NCBI GenBank assembly: GCA_034336665.1
Contig: CM067592.1
Span: 29,547,819 to 29,611,818, forward strand
Source of the DNA: Luscinia megarhynchos
Lineage: Eukaryota > Chordata > Aves > Passeriformes > Turdidae
Direction: 5' to 3'
DNA length: 64,000 bases
Under the pieces are notes generated by a model. The model was not told the DNA's origin, searched no databases, and worked only from the letters and a program-made list of their open reading frames with translations. Position numbers and translations under genes: made by a program. This document shows, piece by piece, positions 11,401-26,500 of the stretch; position 1 is the first letter of the stretch; each line of letters starts with the position of its first letter.

Positions 11401-14400
11401 CTTCAAGGAAACTTTGGGCCTTTAACATCTGTCAGATGTCTCCTGTGCTATTAATGACAGGTTTTCTGGGGCCAGCAAGAGCAGTGAATATTTTTCCATT
11501 TCAGATGACTTATTAGAGATCCTCCTTCTCCTGATCTTTCTAGCCGTCAAATTTCCAAATCAGCCAAGTCAGTTTTCTTTTCCATCTCACTCCATTAGCC
11601 ACTGCTACACCATGCATAACGGGATAAAGCATTGTTCAAAGTCTTCCACTTGGCAACTAAAACTAATGTCTAGGGTGACTATCAGTGAACAATATAAGAA
11701 ACACTCCCCAACAGGACCTGTGCTGTGGAAAAGGCCTGGCTACTGACCACCATTCCAGAAGCTGTATATCAGATGCCATCCTTTCCCCTCTATTCTTTGA
11801 GAGCCAACTATTTATTTTTCCCAGTTATCTGAAACATGATATTTGACTTTCACACACGTCGCATGTGAATCTATGTTGAATGCAGTTCTTAAAGATTATA
11901 TACTCTCCAATGATAAATATTTCCATGGCTTACTTTCTTTTTTTAAAATAGTTTTTCTTTCAGGCAGTTAAGTTCATCATTCCAGAAAGAGCCTGGAGGG
12001 GAGGAGTTCAAAAAAACAAGAAAGAAAAAAAAGAGTGTTATCCTCAATTAAGACATACTCTAAATGGAAACCTTGCTGTGACTATTCTGCTTTTTGTGCC
12101 TAAATGGTTTACAAAACCCAAGTGAATTTAAACCTTATAATTAAGTACATCTAGACTAGCCAAAGGCAACAAAACCCCATAGAGTTAAACAATCCCTTAT
12201 GTCTCAACTATTTTATAAGCATAAATGCTGGGTATTAACTGTGCATATATATGTTAGAAGCTATATGAGGAACTAATATTTAATCAGCCTATACATCAAA
12301 TATTAAAACTGAATCTGATATTACGTGATAAGCCCTACTAATACTTCAAAAAGCCCAACAGATAGAAGCTTTTCTGACTGAAATGGGATCCCCATTTAAA
12401 GTGTATTTTGATGCAAATATCTGAATTCATATCAGATTTGTAATTTTTTTTCTTAGACACCATGAGGATATAAAGAATGTGTGAATGTTAGATCTTACAA
12501 CTTTATATTCCAGATAAACACATTAAAAATTGCTGAGCTTCTGTAGTGGATAATAATGCTGGTCATGACAGCAAAATGAATGGGAAGCAAAGCAGAATGA
12601 GTTTGGTTAGAGCACTTATTACTGCCTGGTGAAAGGTTAGCATAATACTAAAAACCTTTATTTAAGTATATAGCAATATTCTTTTTGCTAGGGAGTAAAT
12701 TCCAGGATAAATGGCCAGTGAATCAATAAATGCTCCAGTTTGTGGCCTGAGAGTTCATTTATCATGAACCATTTATCTCCTCACATGCTCTCTCATAAAA
12801 AACAGCCTAATTAATTTTCATGGAGACTCCTTAGGTTGTGGTGGTATCAGCACATACTAACAAATCAAAACAATGACAGAAAAGCATATCTGTAACTGCA
12901 CTTAAAGATAGTCAGAAAGGAGTAATTATTTTATTATTTCTAAACTATCTTTCTGAAATAAACAGAATTAATAATGCATTGATAGTCCTCAGTAAAGAGT
13001 ATGTTTTGAGGAATTATATCTGAAAACACTCATAACATCCCTAAAGCAATGAGCGTTGCTGCAGTCATTGAATGAATATTCAATAGTGCCTGCACAGCAA
13101 TCCAGTTGGTTTTCATGGAAGGCTTTACTTAGGACACACCTTATTTAGAAAATTTGAGAAGCTGCTTTTTCATTTATTTGGTCTAAAACCTAGTAAAATA
13201 TTTACAGACCCAGCAAGGAAGCATGTCCTGTCTATGTGCCTTTTAACACGAATCAAAAGTCAGATGTAAAAAGAGTAACAGTGCCTGTAGAAAAAAAAAT
13301 TTCAGAAATTGGAAAACAGAAGGCATTAGGCTATTATATCTGTTTCCACTTCATTAGACAACTGAGACAAAGCTCAAATTGATAATCACTAATGAGGTGT
13401 TTAGTAGGCATAATAATTAAAATATTGTATTTGACAAAACAAAGAACATTCTGTCAGCTTTCATTATCTGAACTTGGTTTTAGTACAAAAAAATGCACTT
13501 TAGCTTGATGATGTGGCAAGGCTAGGAAAATTATTAAAATTATTTGGAAAGCCTGTTTTTCTGCATTTCTGCTTATGCAGTGATAAATGCTCTTAGAAAA
13601 CATGGAAAAAACTGATAGCAAATTCTAAAAAATCCTAAAAGTAGATAATTGAGAATGTCTGCCTCTTAGAAATGTGCTTCATATTGCAGACAACATGACA
13701 TTCTCAGAAATTTGCTCATTCTACCTTCCATGCATCCCTCTAGACTATTGCATGCTGTAGTTTTTTGGTACACCAAATTTCTTCTCCCCCTTTCTTTTTC
13801 CATTTTTTTACTTTTAGAATATCTTAAAGGCTCACTTTTTTCCAGGTTTCAAAACCAAATTTTCTGACAAATCCTCTTCAACAATATAATGAATTTTTTC
13901 ATCTGAGGTCAAGACATATTTTATCTAATCTACCTGTTTTAGGATTATGAAATTCACACAGATGTTTATCAATTAACACATTTTTGTGGGATCCAACATT
14001 TAGTAACATTTTAGATAAAGTCTTAATCACTGCAAGGTTATTCATTTGCTACACATGTACAATCAATGCGCTTTACAAAATTATGATTAGAAGATTATAG
14101 TGGTCTTCCTTTAATTTAATTTGCAATCCATCATAGAGAAATAATCTGCAGTACACAAAAAAGCCTTAGTGTCCTACATTTTTCTTCCAAAATGATAACT
14201 CTTTTGTTAAAAAAACCCTTCAATTCATTATATTATGCCAAGAAGTAGGCCAAAGTTTCATAGGGGGAAAAAGTCTCCCCAAAGAAATGTTAGTTACTCA
14301 GGAAAAAGTAAGGGAAATTATTAAAATGCCTCAGAGGATCCCATAGGTTTTACAATCTCCTTAAACATGAAACATGAAAGAAATACCCTTCACCATGCTT

Positions 14401-17400
14401 AGGAGGTAGACAGAGGTTGCAGGTGTGCCTGCATTGGTTACTTAACCCCGACAATACTAATGATGCAAATTTGGAGTTCATTGGAATAAGAAAGCATTCC
14501 AACAAAAAACTTCGAAGTGCTAGGGGATTTTAGTTTTTCTTATGTAAGGTAAAAAAAGAACTTTCAAGTACTTTCACTAATACCTTTGCATTACTGTGCA
14601 TTTCTGTCAAACAGTTATCATGCAAACAGTTTTCCAGGGGTCTTTTGGCCTAAGGAAACCATTTTACTACTAACAGGCTTTATTGCTTATTTATTGATTG
14701 CTTATAAATCAGTTTCTCTGATTGAACCTGGTTTAAGAACCTTGAAATACTTGCTTACTGTGTTGCAGTGAAAAAATCCACAACAAACCAAGAAAAATTT
14801 AACATGTTATTTCAAATTAGAGGGGGAGTTAAGTCTTAAAAAAATCAGTTATTTTATATGGGGATATAGTCAGTTTTGCAGTCTTACTCAGTTTCACTGT
14901 CTCAGTGGAACAGCCCTTGTTAGCAACCTGTGAGATAGGATGAGTATGGTTTTCTCTTCAAAAATGCAGTAAAGTGTCCTGAGACTTTGGGAGCACTGAG
15001 TGCACGTGTACCACACAGAAACAAGAAGCAGGTTTTCTTAGCACATAAAGAGGGATGCACTTCAATAGTTAAGCTACCTTTGGCTTCTGAACTAAATCAC
15101 CTCTGTGAAACTTGAGCTGTGACAGGAAGACGTACCAACCACAATCGACTGCTGATAAACAACTTGAGGAGTCATTTAAATAGCAAAATTTCATTTATCT
15201 GCCCAAAAGCTTTCAATTGGATATATTTGCTTCTACAATTATTTACAACTTGTCACCATATACAAACAAGCAAGAATAAATCCATTTCTGAAGTGGCTAT
15301 ATGAAATTCTAGCAGAAACATGTGTTTCTGGATTTTTGTAATACTTGAATCATGGATGGTGAAAAGACAGTGGTAAGCCACTACAATACCCTACTGCTAC
15401 TAAACATGTCCTCAGAAAACAAGATATTGAGGTTATCTGTTTTACTTTCCTGGCTTCTGACTTTCTTTCATTCATCATCATTTCTGACAGTCACTGACAC
15501 AGAGAAATCTAGTATGCATTTCTTAAGAGAGAAAAGCCTTGGCCGGAAGGGTTGAAAAAATCACACAATTATGCTGTTTTGTTAATCAGATATGTTTTGG
15601 CTCTAACTCCATTTACTTGTGACTAGAACACACCATTTCTTACAGTCACACTTACATCACTACACACTGACAGGCAACAAATTTCTATCTCTTTAGATTT
15701 TTAAGATTAAAATAATGATGAAAGAAACTATTTTTGAAATATAGGAAACACAACATAAGAAAGATCATTAATGGATTTTCTGGGAGAGATCACTCAAGAG
15801 AGAAAAATAATACCTGCCTGTGAAATCAACAAGTTTCATTTAGTTGAGAATACCTATTTTGCATCATTTCCCCCCTTTATTTTAATATCACTTTGACTTT
15901 GCTAAGTAGGTAGGTGTAGATCACAAGGTGGGGGAATTTCAGAGAAGTTGTGAATGTCACCCTCAGGAGCCCACATCAAGTACACAAACAACAAAGAACC
16001 CAAGCAATCTTTAATCTGGCAAACAAAGGCATAACAACTTGAACAAGCAGCATCCTGAGCAAAGAAAAATGGAAAAAAGTGCAAATTTTAACAGTGGGAA
16101 TAATTAGCTGTTAGAATAGCTCACCATAAAAGGGAGGATCACCACTGCTCGAACTCTTTGAAAGAGTGTTTGTCTGAAAGAGATCTTATTCTAACAAAAA
16201 TTGTTAGATTCAATGCTCCAGATTTTATGAAAATTGTTAGACTAAATGAGCATACTCTTTACTCTATTGATAACTGAAAATAAATGCCATTGAAAATGTC
16301 ATCCTTTAATATCTGTAATATATGATTGTGCACATTGATGTACATAACACCAATAACTGATGAATTCTGTAAATTCCTTTGAACAATAACTTCCTAATGT
16401 CTTCAGCAACAAAGAAAAAGTGAGTTTGCTTGGGTGAATGGATTCAATCATAACTTGTCCTTCAAAGGAATCAGGATTATGAGAGGTTGTGACATGATGA
16501 GCATCAGATGAGAAAGAAGATTCTTTTACCTTTACTTCTATTGGCAGAGTAGTATATTATTTGTTATAGGTGCCTTACTAAACATTGTTTTCCTCAGATT
16601 TTGAGTGAGACGCATTTTGTCTGTTGCACAGCCAGTTTACAGTCAGTGGAGAGGCAATTAAAGGATTTTATCAATAACTCTTGTGGAGAACAGCATACTG
16701 GGAATTTAAGATAGGCATCTCAGTCTATACATAAAGATTTGACCATTGTGTACACCCTTTCCCCTACATGTGTGTAAGAACACAGTTGTCAAACTGACTG
16801 GACAGCTGAACAGTTCTTTAATAAACTGAAGCGTGCTGAAATGATCTCAGAGCTGTCTAACAGAGTCATATTGCACAGGACACAGTCTCATATGCCACGT
16901 TTTGAACTGATGGGTATGAATAAGAGAGCCTGTGCCATGATTTCATTTGTGTTCAAAATATTGATAAGTGTACCACAAGTCCCCTAATGGACATAAAGAA
17001 ACTCAGAATCAACTATGCAATATTGAAAGAAAAATAAAGGGGCAGGAAAAAAAAGATATATAGGTGTCATGAAATCAAAGACATTTTAAGCAACCCTGTA
17101 AATTTTTTTTAGAAGAAAAGCTGGGGGGAAAAAAAGCAGAGATGAAGACAAGGGACTCTTCCCAAATTAAACTGAAGTCCAATCTCCAAACAAAAAGTAC
17201 TCTCTATATATGAGCTATTCTGAAGAAGAGTAGAATTTAAAAGGAGATTGGAAACCTAATGAAAAGGTATGTAAGTCTATTATAAGAAGTAAATACAACC
17301 AGGGACTGCTGTTTTAGAGGACACATTATGCATTTTTGTACTGTGCAGTGCCACATACTGGGTATATTAAAATTATTACAATGTGCTGGATACTTCATCT

Positions 17401-20400
17401 TCCATCTGTGAAATCTTTCCCTGATTATCCTGACTTCTCCTAAAAATTTTACATAGGCATCATAAATCTAATTTTGACAAAATCTTGATATTAGGCAGTG
17501 AATAAGTTTTTTTGTTTGAATCCACAGACAAAATTAAAGAAAATTTTAAAACAGAAAAGAAACCACATTAAGAATAAGTCTTTAAAATCCTGGATATAAC
17601 ATTAAATAGAGACCCTGCAAGCTACCTTTGTAAGCCTCTGAAAATTCTACACATATGTGACAGAATGCAAAAGGATAATGAGAAGGGGCAGGGAAGACAA
17701 CATATTAGGCTGCATCTTTTTTGTCTTGCCAAGTTAAAATCCTGGAGAATATTTTTTTTAATCTCATAAATGTGTTTCCAGTGTATTATGGAAAGGAAAT
17801 TTTAAGCATGGTCGTGAAGTAGTGAAAGAAGAAACATCTTTAGTTACTATAAGCTCTGCTCTAGTGTTTCCTCTGATAGGTAATCAATTAATTTGTCTGT
17901 TTTAAGTCACGTTGACAAGTCTGCTATAATTTAGGAAATACTGATAAAATATTGCCCAGTAGAAAAGATTAACATGGACAATATAATGGAGTAGGACCAT
18001 TAATTTTGTCCCCTCAAAAGGACATATCATTCTAGTAGGCAAAAATATAAAAAAAAGTTACTTGGTTTTTATCCTATGGGAAAATCGAAGGAAAATTTTC
18101 ACATAATGAACAAATGTTTTTGGGTTATTTTTACGTTAAGACACAGTAACACAAGAAAAGAAAGTAGAGCTAAAAGCCCACTTCACAGTCCTCTTGGATG
18201 TTTGAATGGATTTTGCTGACCCTCCACAGAATCACAGGTTAATCCTAAAACTTGCTAATGTGAAGTTTAGGTAGTTGGGGCTGCTGAACAAGAGAAAACT
18301 CAGGCTCAAAAAAGTTACCATAAATAACTGAATTTGCAAAGGCCATGCTTCTCTTCTTCTTTCCTTACTATGGTCTGAGTAGAGATTGTCAGGGTATCTG
18401 TATTGTAGAGTTACATTCTGCTTCCAGAACTACAAATTTTCAGATATGACCTGTGTATCCATTTGAATGTGCTGAATTAGAAAGGTGAATAAAATGCAAC
18501 AGCTGCAGGAGACAAAATTTGTTTGGTAACACATGTACATATACTTCCTCACCTCCATTTTTCCCCAAAAAATAATTGTTTCAAGTTGAAGAAAGTTTTA
18601 GTAAAAGTGTATTCAGAACCAATTACTTTGTTAGTAAAGAGAGAAGAGATGCAACTGAGCTAAGAATGTGTGTTTCACAGTTTCTTTGCCTTCAAGAAAA
18701 TTGAGAAAAGATTCTTAGTGTGGATACATATGGGACATTTCAGTTTTTCCTGCTCACCCATTCTTGACTTCCCTGGTGGTGTAACTATACAAAGGTCAGA
18801 CTTATTGTATTTTCTGAGATTTGTACATTATTTTCTTTCTCTTAACTTCTGAACAAAATAAAACCAATACAATATATCAGTGGTTCTGCAAGACCAAAGA
18901 AAATGCTGCTCAGAACTAATAAACAAATTTTAATCTTTCTCCAGTATGTAATAAAATGTAACACCATAACATATGTTCTCCTTTAAATGCGGTTTTAAGA
19001 AGCAATTAATTTTAAAGAAATCTTGGATTTCATGTTCTGTAAGTGTAAAGACAAACAATGAAAAGTATTTTCAGTTAGACGTTATAGCCATAGAACATGA
19101 AATGTTTAAACATTTTCTCTGTAAGATTTAATCACACCAAGAAGTGCTAGTTTATCATAGTACCATTTCTTCATCTATTTGTATGCCATTGCATTTATTT
19201 CTACCCACCGCTGGATTTTGTATCCAGACCCTGAAATGGATGCCACTTGCTGGAGGAGAATAGATAAGTACTAGGCCAAGGGACTCCCTCATTTATTGTA
19301 GCATCTCATATCCTAGTCCTGCAGATTCCTACCTGGATTTGCTGTGGCTTTCATCCAGAGCGTTTATAACTCTCAGTGGGTTATTTACTTGACCTTTTCT
19401 TTTGCAATTTCCTCATAGTATTTTTTTACTTAGACCTCTAGCTTTCCATGGCACCCTTATCACAGGACCAGGGAATTGCAGGTAGAGATGAACAAAGCAC
19501 ATGCATGTAGACCCTGTATGGAAATATATATGCCTTCACCCTGCAAATGCTTTGTTTGCCATTTTTCACATACTCAAGCTGCATTTTTTGTTGACATTTG
19601 CTACTGTTGTGAGTGAAATCTTCCCTGATATCTCTCTTTTTCAGAAAATGAAACAGACAACACTCACAAACCTAAGTTTAGATAGATGATTGCTGTACAA
19701 GAAGACTTTTTTCAAAGATGGAAAACACTGAAATAAATACCCACAAATCCTCCACATATGTTGATTTTGTGATGTGTTAGCAAGAATAAATGCAAAGCAT
19801 AGTGTTTGGCTTCTGTTGGTTCTGAGCAAATATTTTATTCAGTTTTATCCATATAGGTTCCCCATCCCCTCAACTTTTTCTTTCAGTTTCAAGTAAGAAT
19901 CTCAAGTTCTCAAGGCAAAATGGCTGAGTATCACCTGGTTTAATGTTGAAATCTTGAAAATCTGCATATTTCACATCATGCAAAATTGTAACATGACCCA
20001 CTTTGAAAACAATTAATAACTGAAAAGAAAATGGATGTTTCTCTCCCCTTGCAATATGAAAATTATGCAGAAACACATTCTTGATTAATCTGTAGAGCTC
20101 AACAACGTTTCAGCCATTCTCTCTTAAGGGTATCCTAGCCTAATATTTTTCAGCATGCAATTAGGCTTCCTCACTTTTCGTAAAGGACTTTCCTTATTGA
20201 TCCAATAATTTGAGGTTACAGTAGCTGCACAGTAGAAGTGCTATGAGCCTCATTATTCCTTTGGCAAGCCTCATTGATTTTGATGCTACATGACCATTAA
20301 TTGCTAGTAATATCTCCTAATCCAGGTGTAATTGATTAACAGTTAGACCTATTTTTCTATTTGGCTTAAGAAACTACCCATCCTCATCAGAAAGCTGTGG

Positions 20401-20561
20401 TATCATTAATTCTGCTCTTAAGTGAAATTAATAATCAGTTTTCCTTCTGCTGTCCTTAATTTACACTGTAATAGGGACAAAACAGTCTATTTCGAATGGC
20501 AGGGAAATTACATGGTAAAACAGATTCTTAAGCACTAACTGGAATGAGCTCATTCATGCTG

Positions 20562-20569
<8 letters not shown>
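8406..20569. other. 12 kb of AT-rich unique sequence, no gene seen
   Basis: Only short chance frames (about 60-80 codons). Short homopolymer A and T runs are scattered through it, and a strongly AT-rich patch lies at 10021-10065. A weak CR1-like phrase occurs around 18270-18320 but is too short to assign. No splice-bounded conserved exon, RNA gene or complete mobile element could be recognised by eye. Confidence 0.55.
10021..10065. repeat. AT-rich low-complexity patch
   Basis: Nearly pure A/T with repeated TTAAT and ATTAAT steps. Confidence 0.8.

Positions 20570-20594
<25 letters not shown>
20570..20594 (+). repeat. Poly-A tract, 25 A
   Basis: An uninterrupted run of A. No retrocopy or LINE 3' end recognisable immediately upstream, so it is a plain homopolymer. 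Confidence 0.95.
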
Positions 20595-23500
20595 GTAGGA
20601 TCAGAGCACTTTAAATCAACTGTATAATCAATTATGCAGGATACTGCAAGTGCCCAGCACACCTTCATAACAAATGTATCGATCCTACCAGCACATCTAT
20701 GAAAAAAACTCTTTGGGGTTAATTATGTTCATTTTTGACCTTCAGAGGATCAATTCCAAATATAAATCTTCCCAATTGTACCAATGTATAGCACAAAACC
20801 AAGTATTCAGACTCAGTGCTTAACGATGCACCATTCTTTAGCAAAACTGATTTCAGCGTGAGCGTTTGGTCTGGGAACTGTATGATATAAAGACCCTGGA
20901 ACAGCTTTGCAAGCAGAGAATGGTGTCATTTTATCACCACGTCAGCCTCATGTCTGCAGCACATCATGGAGACTACTAGTAATCTGATGTTTGTAATCTG
21001 AAGCATTTATGTACTAATGACTGAGGACTGATTAAAAAATGAGGTCCTAACCTACACTACATCCCACAGCCTTTCTGAATAATGATTAATTTTTTCCTCT
21101 TTGATACTTTACTGATGCCTTGTACCTATGCCAAGTCCTGCAGATTGTTCACGGAACTAGCACTTCTGTGCCTGTTTTGATAGGAATAGAGTTTACACAA
21201 CAGTCTGTAACCAGCAAAGCTCCATACTAATTAGTAAATCACGTTGATAACACCTCCAGCCCGACCATCGAGTGGCAAACTGCATACCATGCTGCCCCCT
21301 GCTGAAGCAGAAGGAGCTCGCTGCTCTTCATGTCTAAGATAAACAAGATAGCACTGATATGTGAAAAAAGCCCAAACCCAAACCAGATCGCTCAACAATA
21401 GTATGTATGAATTTAAAATTGCATTTTTTTTCCTTTGGCTTGTGCATTCTTACATGCCCTATTAAGAGTTAACTACTTAATTGCAAGGTTAGTTCAAGAT
21501 AAATGTTTCTGTAGCTGCATGACGCAGGATATTATGGAAATTAAGATTTCACTGCTGAAATCAAGTTCATGTTGTATTTTTTTTTCTTCAGTGACGCTAG
21601 TAGAATATTTTTTTTTTCATCATGGAAAACTGTTAGCTCTTACTAAAGAAAAAGATCCTCAGCATACTGTTTCCATTGTTAATCACAATAGTGAAAACTT
21701 AGTATATGATTCAACACATAGTGTTGATATGATAGTGAGTAATACGCTGGAAGTAGTTACTATGCTATTGATTTTCTGAAGACACAGATAACAAGTAATA
21801 CTGGATACAGATAATGATCGAAAATCAATTGGTGACTAAAAACTGACTTATTGCTGACATATTGAGTACTCCCAAACAAACACCACTCTTGGAGGAAAGA
21901 GGTTATTGAGCAAGAAAACAGCAAAACATTTAATTATTTTTTTTCTTTAACTTCTGTTTTTAATAACACTCTGAAATAAAAACATAAATAATTATGAATT
22001 AACTTTACCACATCACTCATACACGTGTTTATTCAAAAGTTTAATGTAAGTTTGGTGCAAGATTTTACCATTGTGACTTGAAAGTAGGCTTTATATCCAT
22101 TTTAGAAACAAATGAAGAAGAAAGATAATAGTTAAGTGGAACAGGCACCGGTTTATCTCCATTTTCAAACTGAGAGACTGCTGCCAAAACTATCCTGAGA
22201 ATGGCTGGATTTAAACGATGCAATATCTTCTGAGACCAAGAAGAAGGAAGACAAGTAAACAAACGGAAACAGAATTGATATATCTGAACAATTGTTTGAA
22301 AATGTATTTCATGGCAGTCTGATGTGAGAGTAGGGAGAGAGGGACTCATGGCTTGTAACTGTTATACAGTTTCCCTGGCCACTTGCTGCCTGGCCAACAT
22401 TTTCCCTGGCTTTTTTACTCATTGTTTGTCTTTGAGAACAGTCTGTATAAATACATTGTGCTGTAGCAGCTACCCATTTTCACTCTGCTAGCTCTCTTTT
22501 GTTCAGATTGATTGCGGCTCATTCCTAAAGGATCACCACTTTGATTCACACCAAAGTGTGACTTTGCTGCCTTTGCTTTCTGGGTGGACTATGCCAGCCC
22601 TTTGTGCCTTACTTTAACTTGTGCCCATCTGCTTCCCTCCACTCTGCTTAGTGGAGGGGAACATATGGCCCTAAGTGCCTAACTCTGATTTCTTGCCACA
22701 CCTTCAATTACACTGCCATATGTTCTAGTATCATACTGTAATTGCTGATAGTTAGTGCTAGAAATACAAAAGGGGCATTTCACAAGCCAACAGGTTTACT
22801 TCTGCTATATAATAAAGCCGAAACAGCTGTCACTGTACCATTCTCTGATAATCTCCTCACTTGCTCTGCACACAAGGCTTTCATAGTTTTATGTATTTAA
22901 AAATCATGCTACCAATCCTTGCTTATTATTTTTCTCTTTTCATCACTTTAGGATCAGCAAAGAGAAAGCTTATTTTCACATTTTTCTGTTGCTTCATATT
23001 TTCTCTGTAACCCCTTATTCTCCACGGGAACCTCTTTGGGTCCCTGTTACTAGGGAGAATATACATCAGAGGTGTCAGAGAACAATGCAACTATTTAATT
23101 TCACAAGGCTGTTATATTCTAGGGAATGCTTTGCTTTTTTAACTACATTACATTGCTGCCTAACTAAGAAGATCTAAACCCCACTGTTTTTGCTGTAATA
23201 AGTAGGACAGTACTCCCTGTGATATTTTTGCATAGCAAGCATATGGTTGCAGTTTAGAAAATCTACTGGAAGAACATTTGTGCAGTGTGCAAGCACTCTG
23301 GATTTCTATTATTCATGGTGACAGTATAAAAGCTTCCACCTCCTTTAAATCATGCTTAATGCTGTCTAGCATTTTTTGTCTTTCTGTTCCTTCTTATTTT
23401 TTCCCCTAAATAAATTTTATTGATTACAAAACAACTTACTTAAACATGAAAAATGCAGATGCCTTTAAAATTAAGCTATAACCTTAGGGAAAACTCCCTG

Positions 23501-26500
23501 TATGGATACCAGAGCACAGGTTTAGTACCTGAATTGCAGTGAGCACATGTGACAGGTTACTGTCCAACAAGGAGTTATTTGTGGCACAAGCTAAGCAACA
23601 TGCAACCAGCAAAACATTAGTTTATTTTAAGATGGTGGCTCACACAAAATGAGGTTTTTCACAGGAACACAAATACCAGGTTCAGCAATAATATAGTTTA
23701 CATCCAGTGTAGAATCTAGTATAAAAGGAAAGGATAACCTACTTCTGATAGACCTTGCTTTCTAGAGTCCTATTTATCTATGCATATTTATCTGTCCTAT
23801 TTATCTAAGTGTATAGCTATACTTAAATACTCATGAAAGGTTTTATGAGTCTAATATTGTCATATTAAGTAGAAGCCAATGATCTTTCATAATTCTAATC
23901 TTACAATATCAGTCCTATTGTCCAGATGGCAGTATTATAAAGCCATCTCTTTCACTGACCTAATGTGTAATTCACAGCTACTGGAGCTCTAAATGTTTAT
24001 CTTGCTTTGTATTGTTGTTTTGTTTTGTTTTGCATTTTGGTTTTGTTTTGCAACTGCTTTACAAAGCTATTTGTTGGTTCTGTACAGAACTCTTCATTTG
24101 ATGCAGCATGCTGTCACCTAAATCAGAAAATCGACTGCTTACTCATTTGACTCTACCAGTTGCTGACCTCTGTTAGTCTTTCTTCGTGAGTTTAAGTAAA
24201 TTGCACTTTCTGTTGGAAACATGAAGGCTACTTATTCTTCAGCCCCTTATCTCTGGCATGGGCCACAAGCATTATGTCAGATCTGGGACACCCTATTATA
24301 ATGAGCTGACATGGAGTTAAGAACATCTTCTGGATTGTCTCGCCTACATTATGACTCAATTACTGTTTCTTTCAATGGTTCTGACTAATGATTGTTTTGT
24401 TCATACTTACCAACATGTAGTATCACTTCAAGATTATTTTTAAGATTAAATATGTTTTTTTTTAATTAAATTCAGAGCAATATCCTTTGTCTCTTTTTTA
24501 ATTTTCAGAGAACAACCTTTTTATGGGACTGTGTTTATTTCTATTTTTTTTCCAGATGGTCAGTGCAAAAGGGTGCTGATCTTTGTTGTATTTTCTATTC
24601 TGTGACAACAACTGCATATTATAATGGATACAAGACCGTCACCTTTCCACTCAATCAACTTTAATTTATTATTGAAGCAACATTTAATAATATCTAGGGT
24701 AAAACTGACATAATTATGATTATTCGGAGTTGTGTCATATTATTCTAGATTCTTATGCTAATGAGGTGCTGTATAAAAAGCTAACTAAGAGAAAATTATA
24801 TTAAGGTAAATATGTTCAATAGAAATACACATTAATAATAGTTGTGACCTTCAGGTAAGATGAAACAATTATTTACCATAACTTTCAGTAATTACACAAA
24901 TCATCTTTGGCTTTTACAAAATCAGTAGTTAGATGTGTTATTTAGACTCAGTGTGTCTCATTATACAATTTTTAATGAATTGGTTAGTTAACATTTTGTT
25001 TCATAAAATTATCTCCTACTGTAACCATTTCCCCTAATTTGAAGTGACTTCTGGGTAACTTGTAAATTGAGCTTCTATAAGGAGAATTATGTGTGGTGTC
25101 TGAAACTCATGGTTCTTGCTTTAGTTCATAAATTTCAGCACAAGATTTGTACAAGCAAAAGATTTTACCCTGCCTTTTACCCTGGCATTCTGAAGTCAAT
25201 GTTTCTTGGCTGCAGAATTACTTCTCTTCAGGCTTTTAAAATACAGTGTCTTTTACAGTGTTGAAATTGAAATAAATTTTGTTTGATTACTTGCACTTCT
25301 ATTTGTGCTATTTGTTCTTCCATTTGCTGTTAGATTTGGTCATGGATTGTGGAGAGAGCGTGCCTAAGCTCTGCAGTGTCCCATTGTTTAAAACCATGCA
25401 AGGAAATGCTACCCTTTATCTACTAAATTGCACTATACAGCAAGAAAATGCAAGAAGAGGAAGGGGGAAAAACATTACGGAAAACCTGACAATAGTGTTG
25501 GAAAAAAATACTGGAGGCAGTTATATCCTCTGCTATACAGAATTATGCTTCATACAAGAGATTTGCCTTCTTTTTCCAAGAATTTGCAAGAGTGACAGCA
25601 AATCTGCAACCACATTAGTCATTCTGTCAAGGATGGAAAAACCTAGAAAGAAAAAGATAATAATTGCCAAAGAAAACAGGCACAGGCCTCAGCAGATATA
25701 AATTGGCAATGCTGTTTACTCCACACGCTCTACTCAACATGTTCCAGCTGTGCACGTGTCATTCAAGTGTCCAACTGCGTCCATGCAGACTATTCTGAGG
25801 CTCCTACCTAATCAGCTTGTGGAAGCACAGTACTCCATTTGTTCCATTCGCCTGCATAGAGGAAGGCATGACAGATGTATTTGAAGCAATGCTAAAAGCT
25901 GCCCTGAATGCAGCAGATACCAATCTCGGATAACAAGGGAGTATTCGCACTGCCGCAGCAGCAGCACGCAACCACTCACATTTACATTCTGCTGTTTAAT
26001 GGCAACGTGTATAAAGGCTCATCTACTCCAGGAGAAGCTCATAGAGTCATCAGATGGAGAGGAGAATGCTGGATAAGGAGCAGAGCTCCAGACAGTTTTT
26101 CTAGTTTGTACATTGTTTTTAAATAATCCTGATTGCTTTCTGTGGCCCTCCTACTATGTTTCAACTGTGAGCCGCACAGGAGTTGCAGCATTCTATTTTA
26201 TCTACATTCATCCTTTACTGATAATAATGGATTATGATAAAGGCCTAACATAAAACAGTTCCTGAAAAAAAAAGCCTATTTCAATTTAGTGTAATCTATA
26301 AATAATCAGCAAAGCAGATTTACAATTTGACAATATTAATAGTTCCGTACATGGGAGTAGTACAATCAAAGTTTGCCTGAAAATGTCTTCATGCCCTTCA
26401 TCTCTTTTGTTTCTTATTCCTCGTGGTAGACTCTAAATCTGTGTGAGTTATCTGTAGACTTCTTTTCAGAAAAATACAGTGCTTTGCTTGATATGATTCT

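Noticed and set aside
18270..18320. CR1-like phrase around GGGCTGCTGAACAAGAG
   Set aside because: Only about 40 bp with several mismatches and no neighbouring CR1 sequence.
20570..20594. Poly-A run as the tail of a retrocopy
   Set aside because: Upstream sequence shows no coding-like or LINE/SINE 3' end, and no target duplication was seen.
22065..22349. 94-codon - strand frame
   Set aside because: No domain recognised and no supporting signals.
22340..22700. Possible LTR suggested by TATAAATAC near 22445 in a slightly GC-richer block
   Set aside because: No AATAAA at proper spacing and no recognised LTR phrases or ends.
25279..25701. 140-codon + strand frame
   Set aside because: Looked at closely because of several cysteines and N-glycosylation-like NxT sites, but it lacks a recognised domain or clear splice context. 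Its length is within chance for this much sequence.
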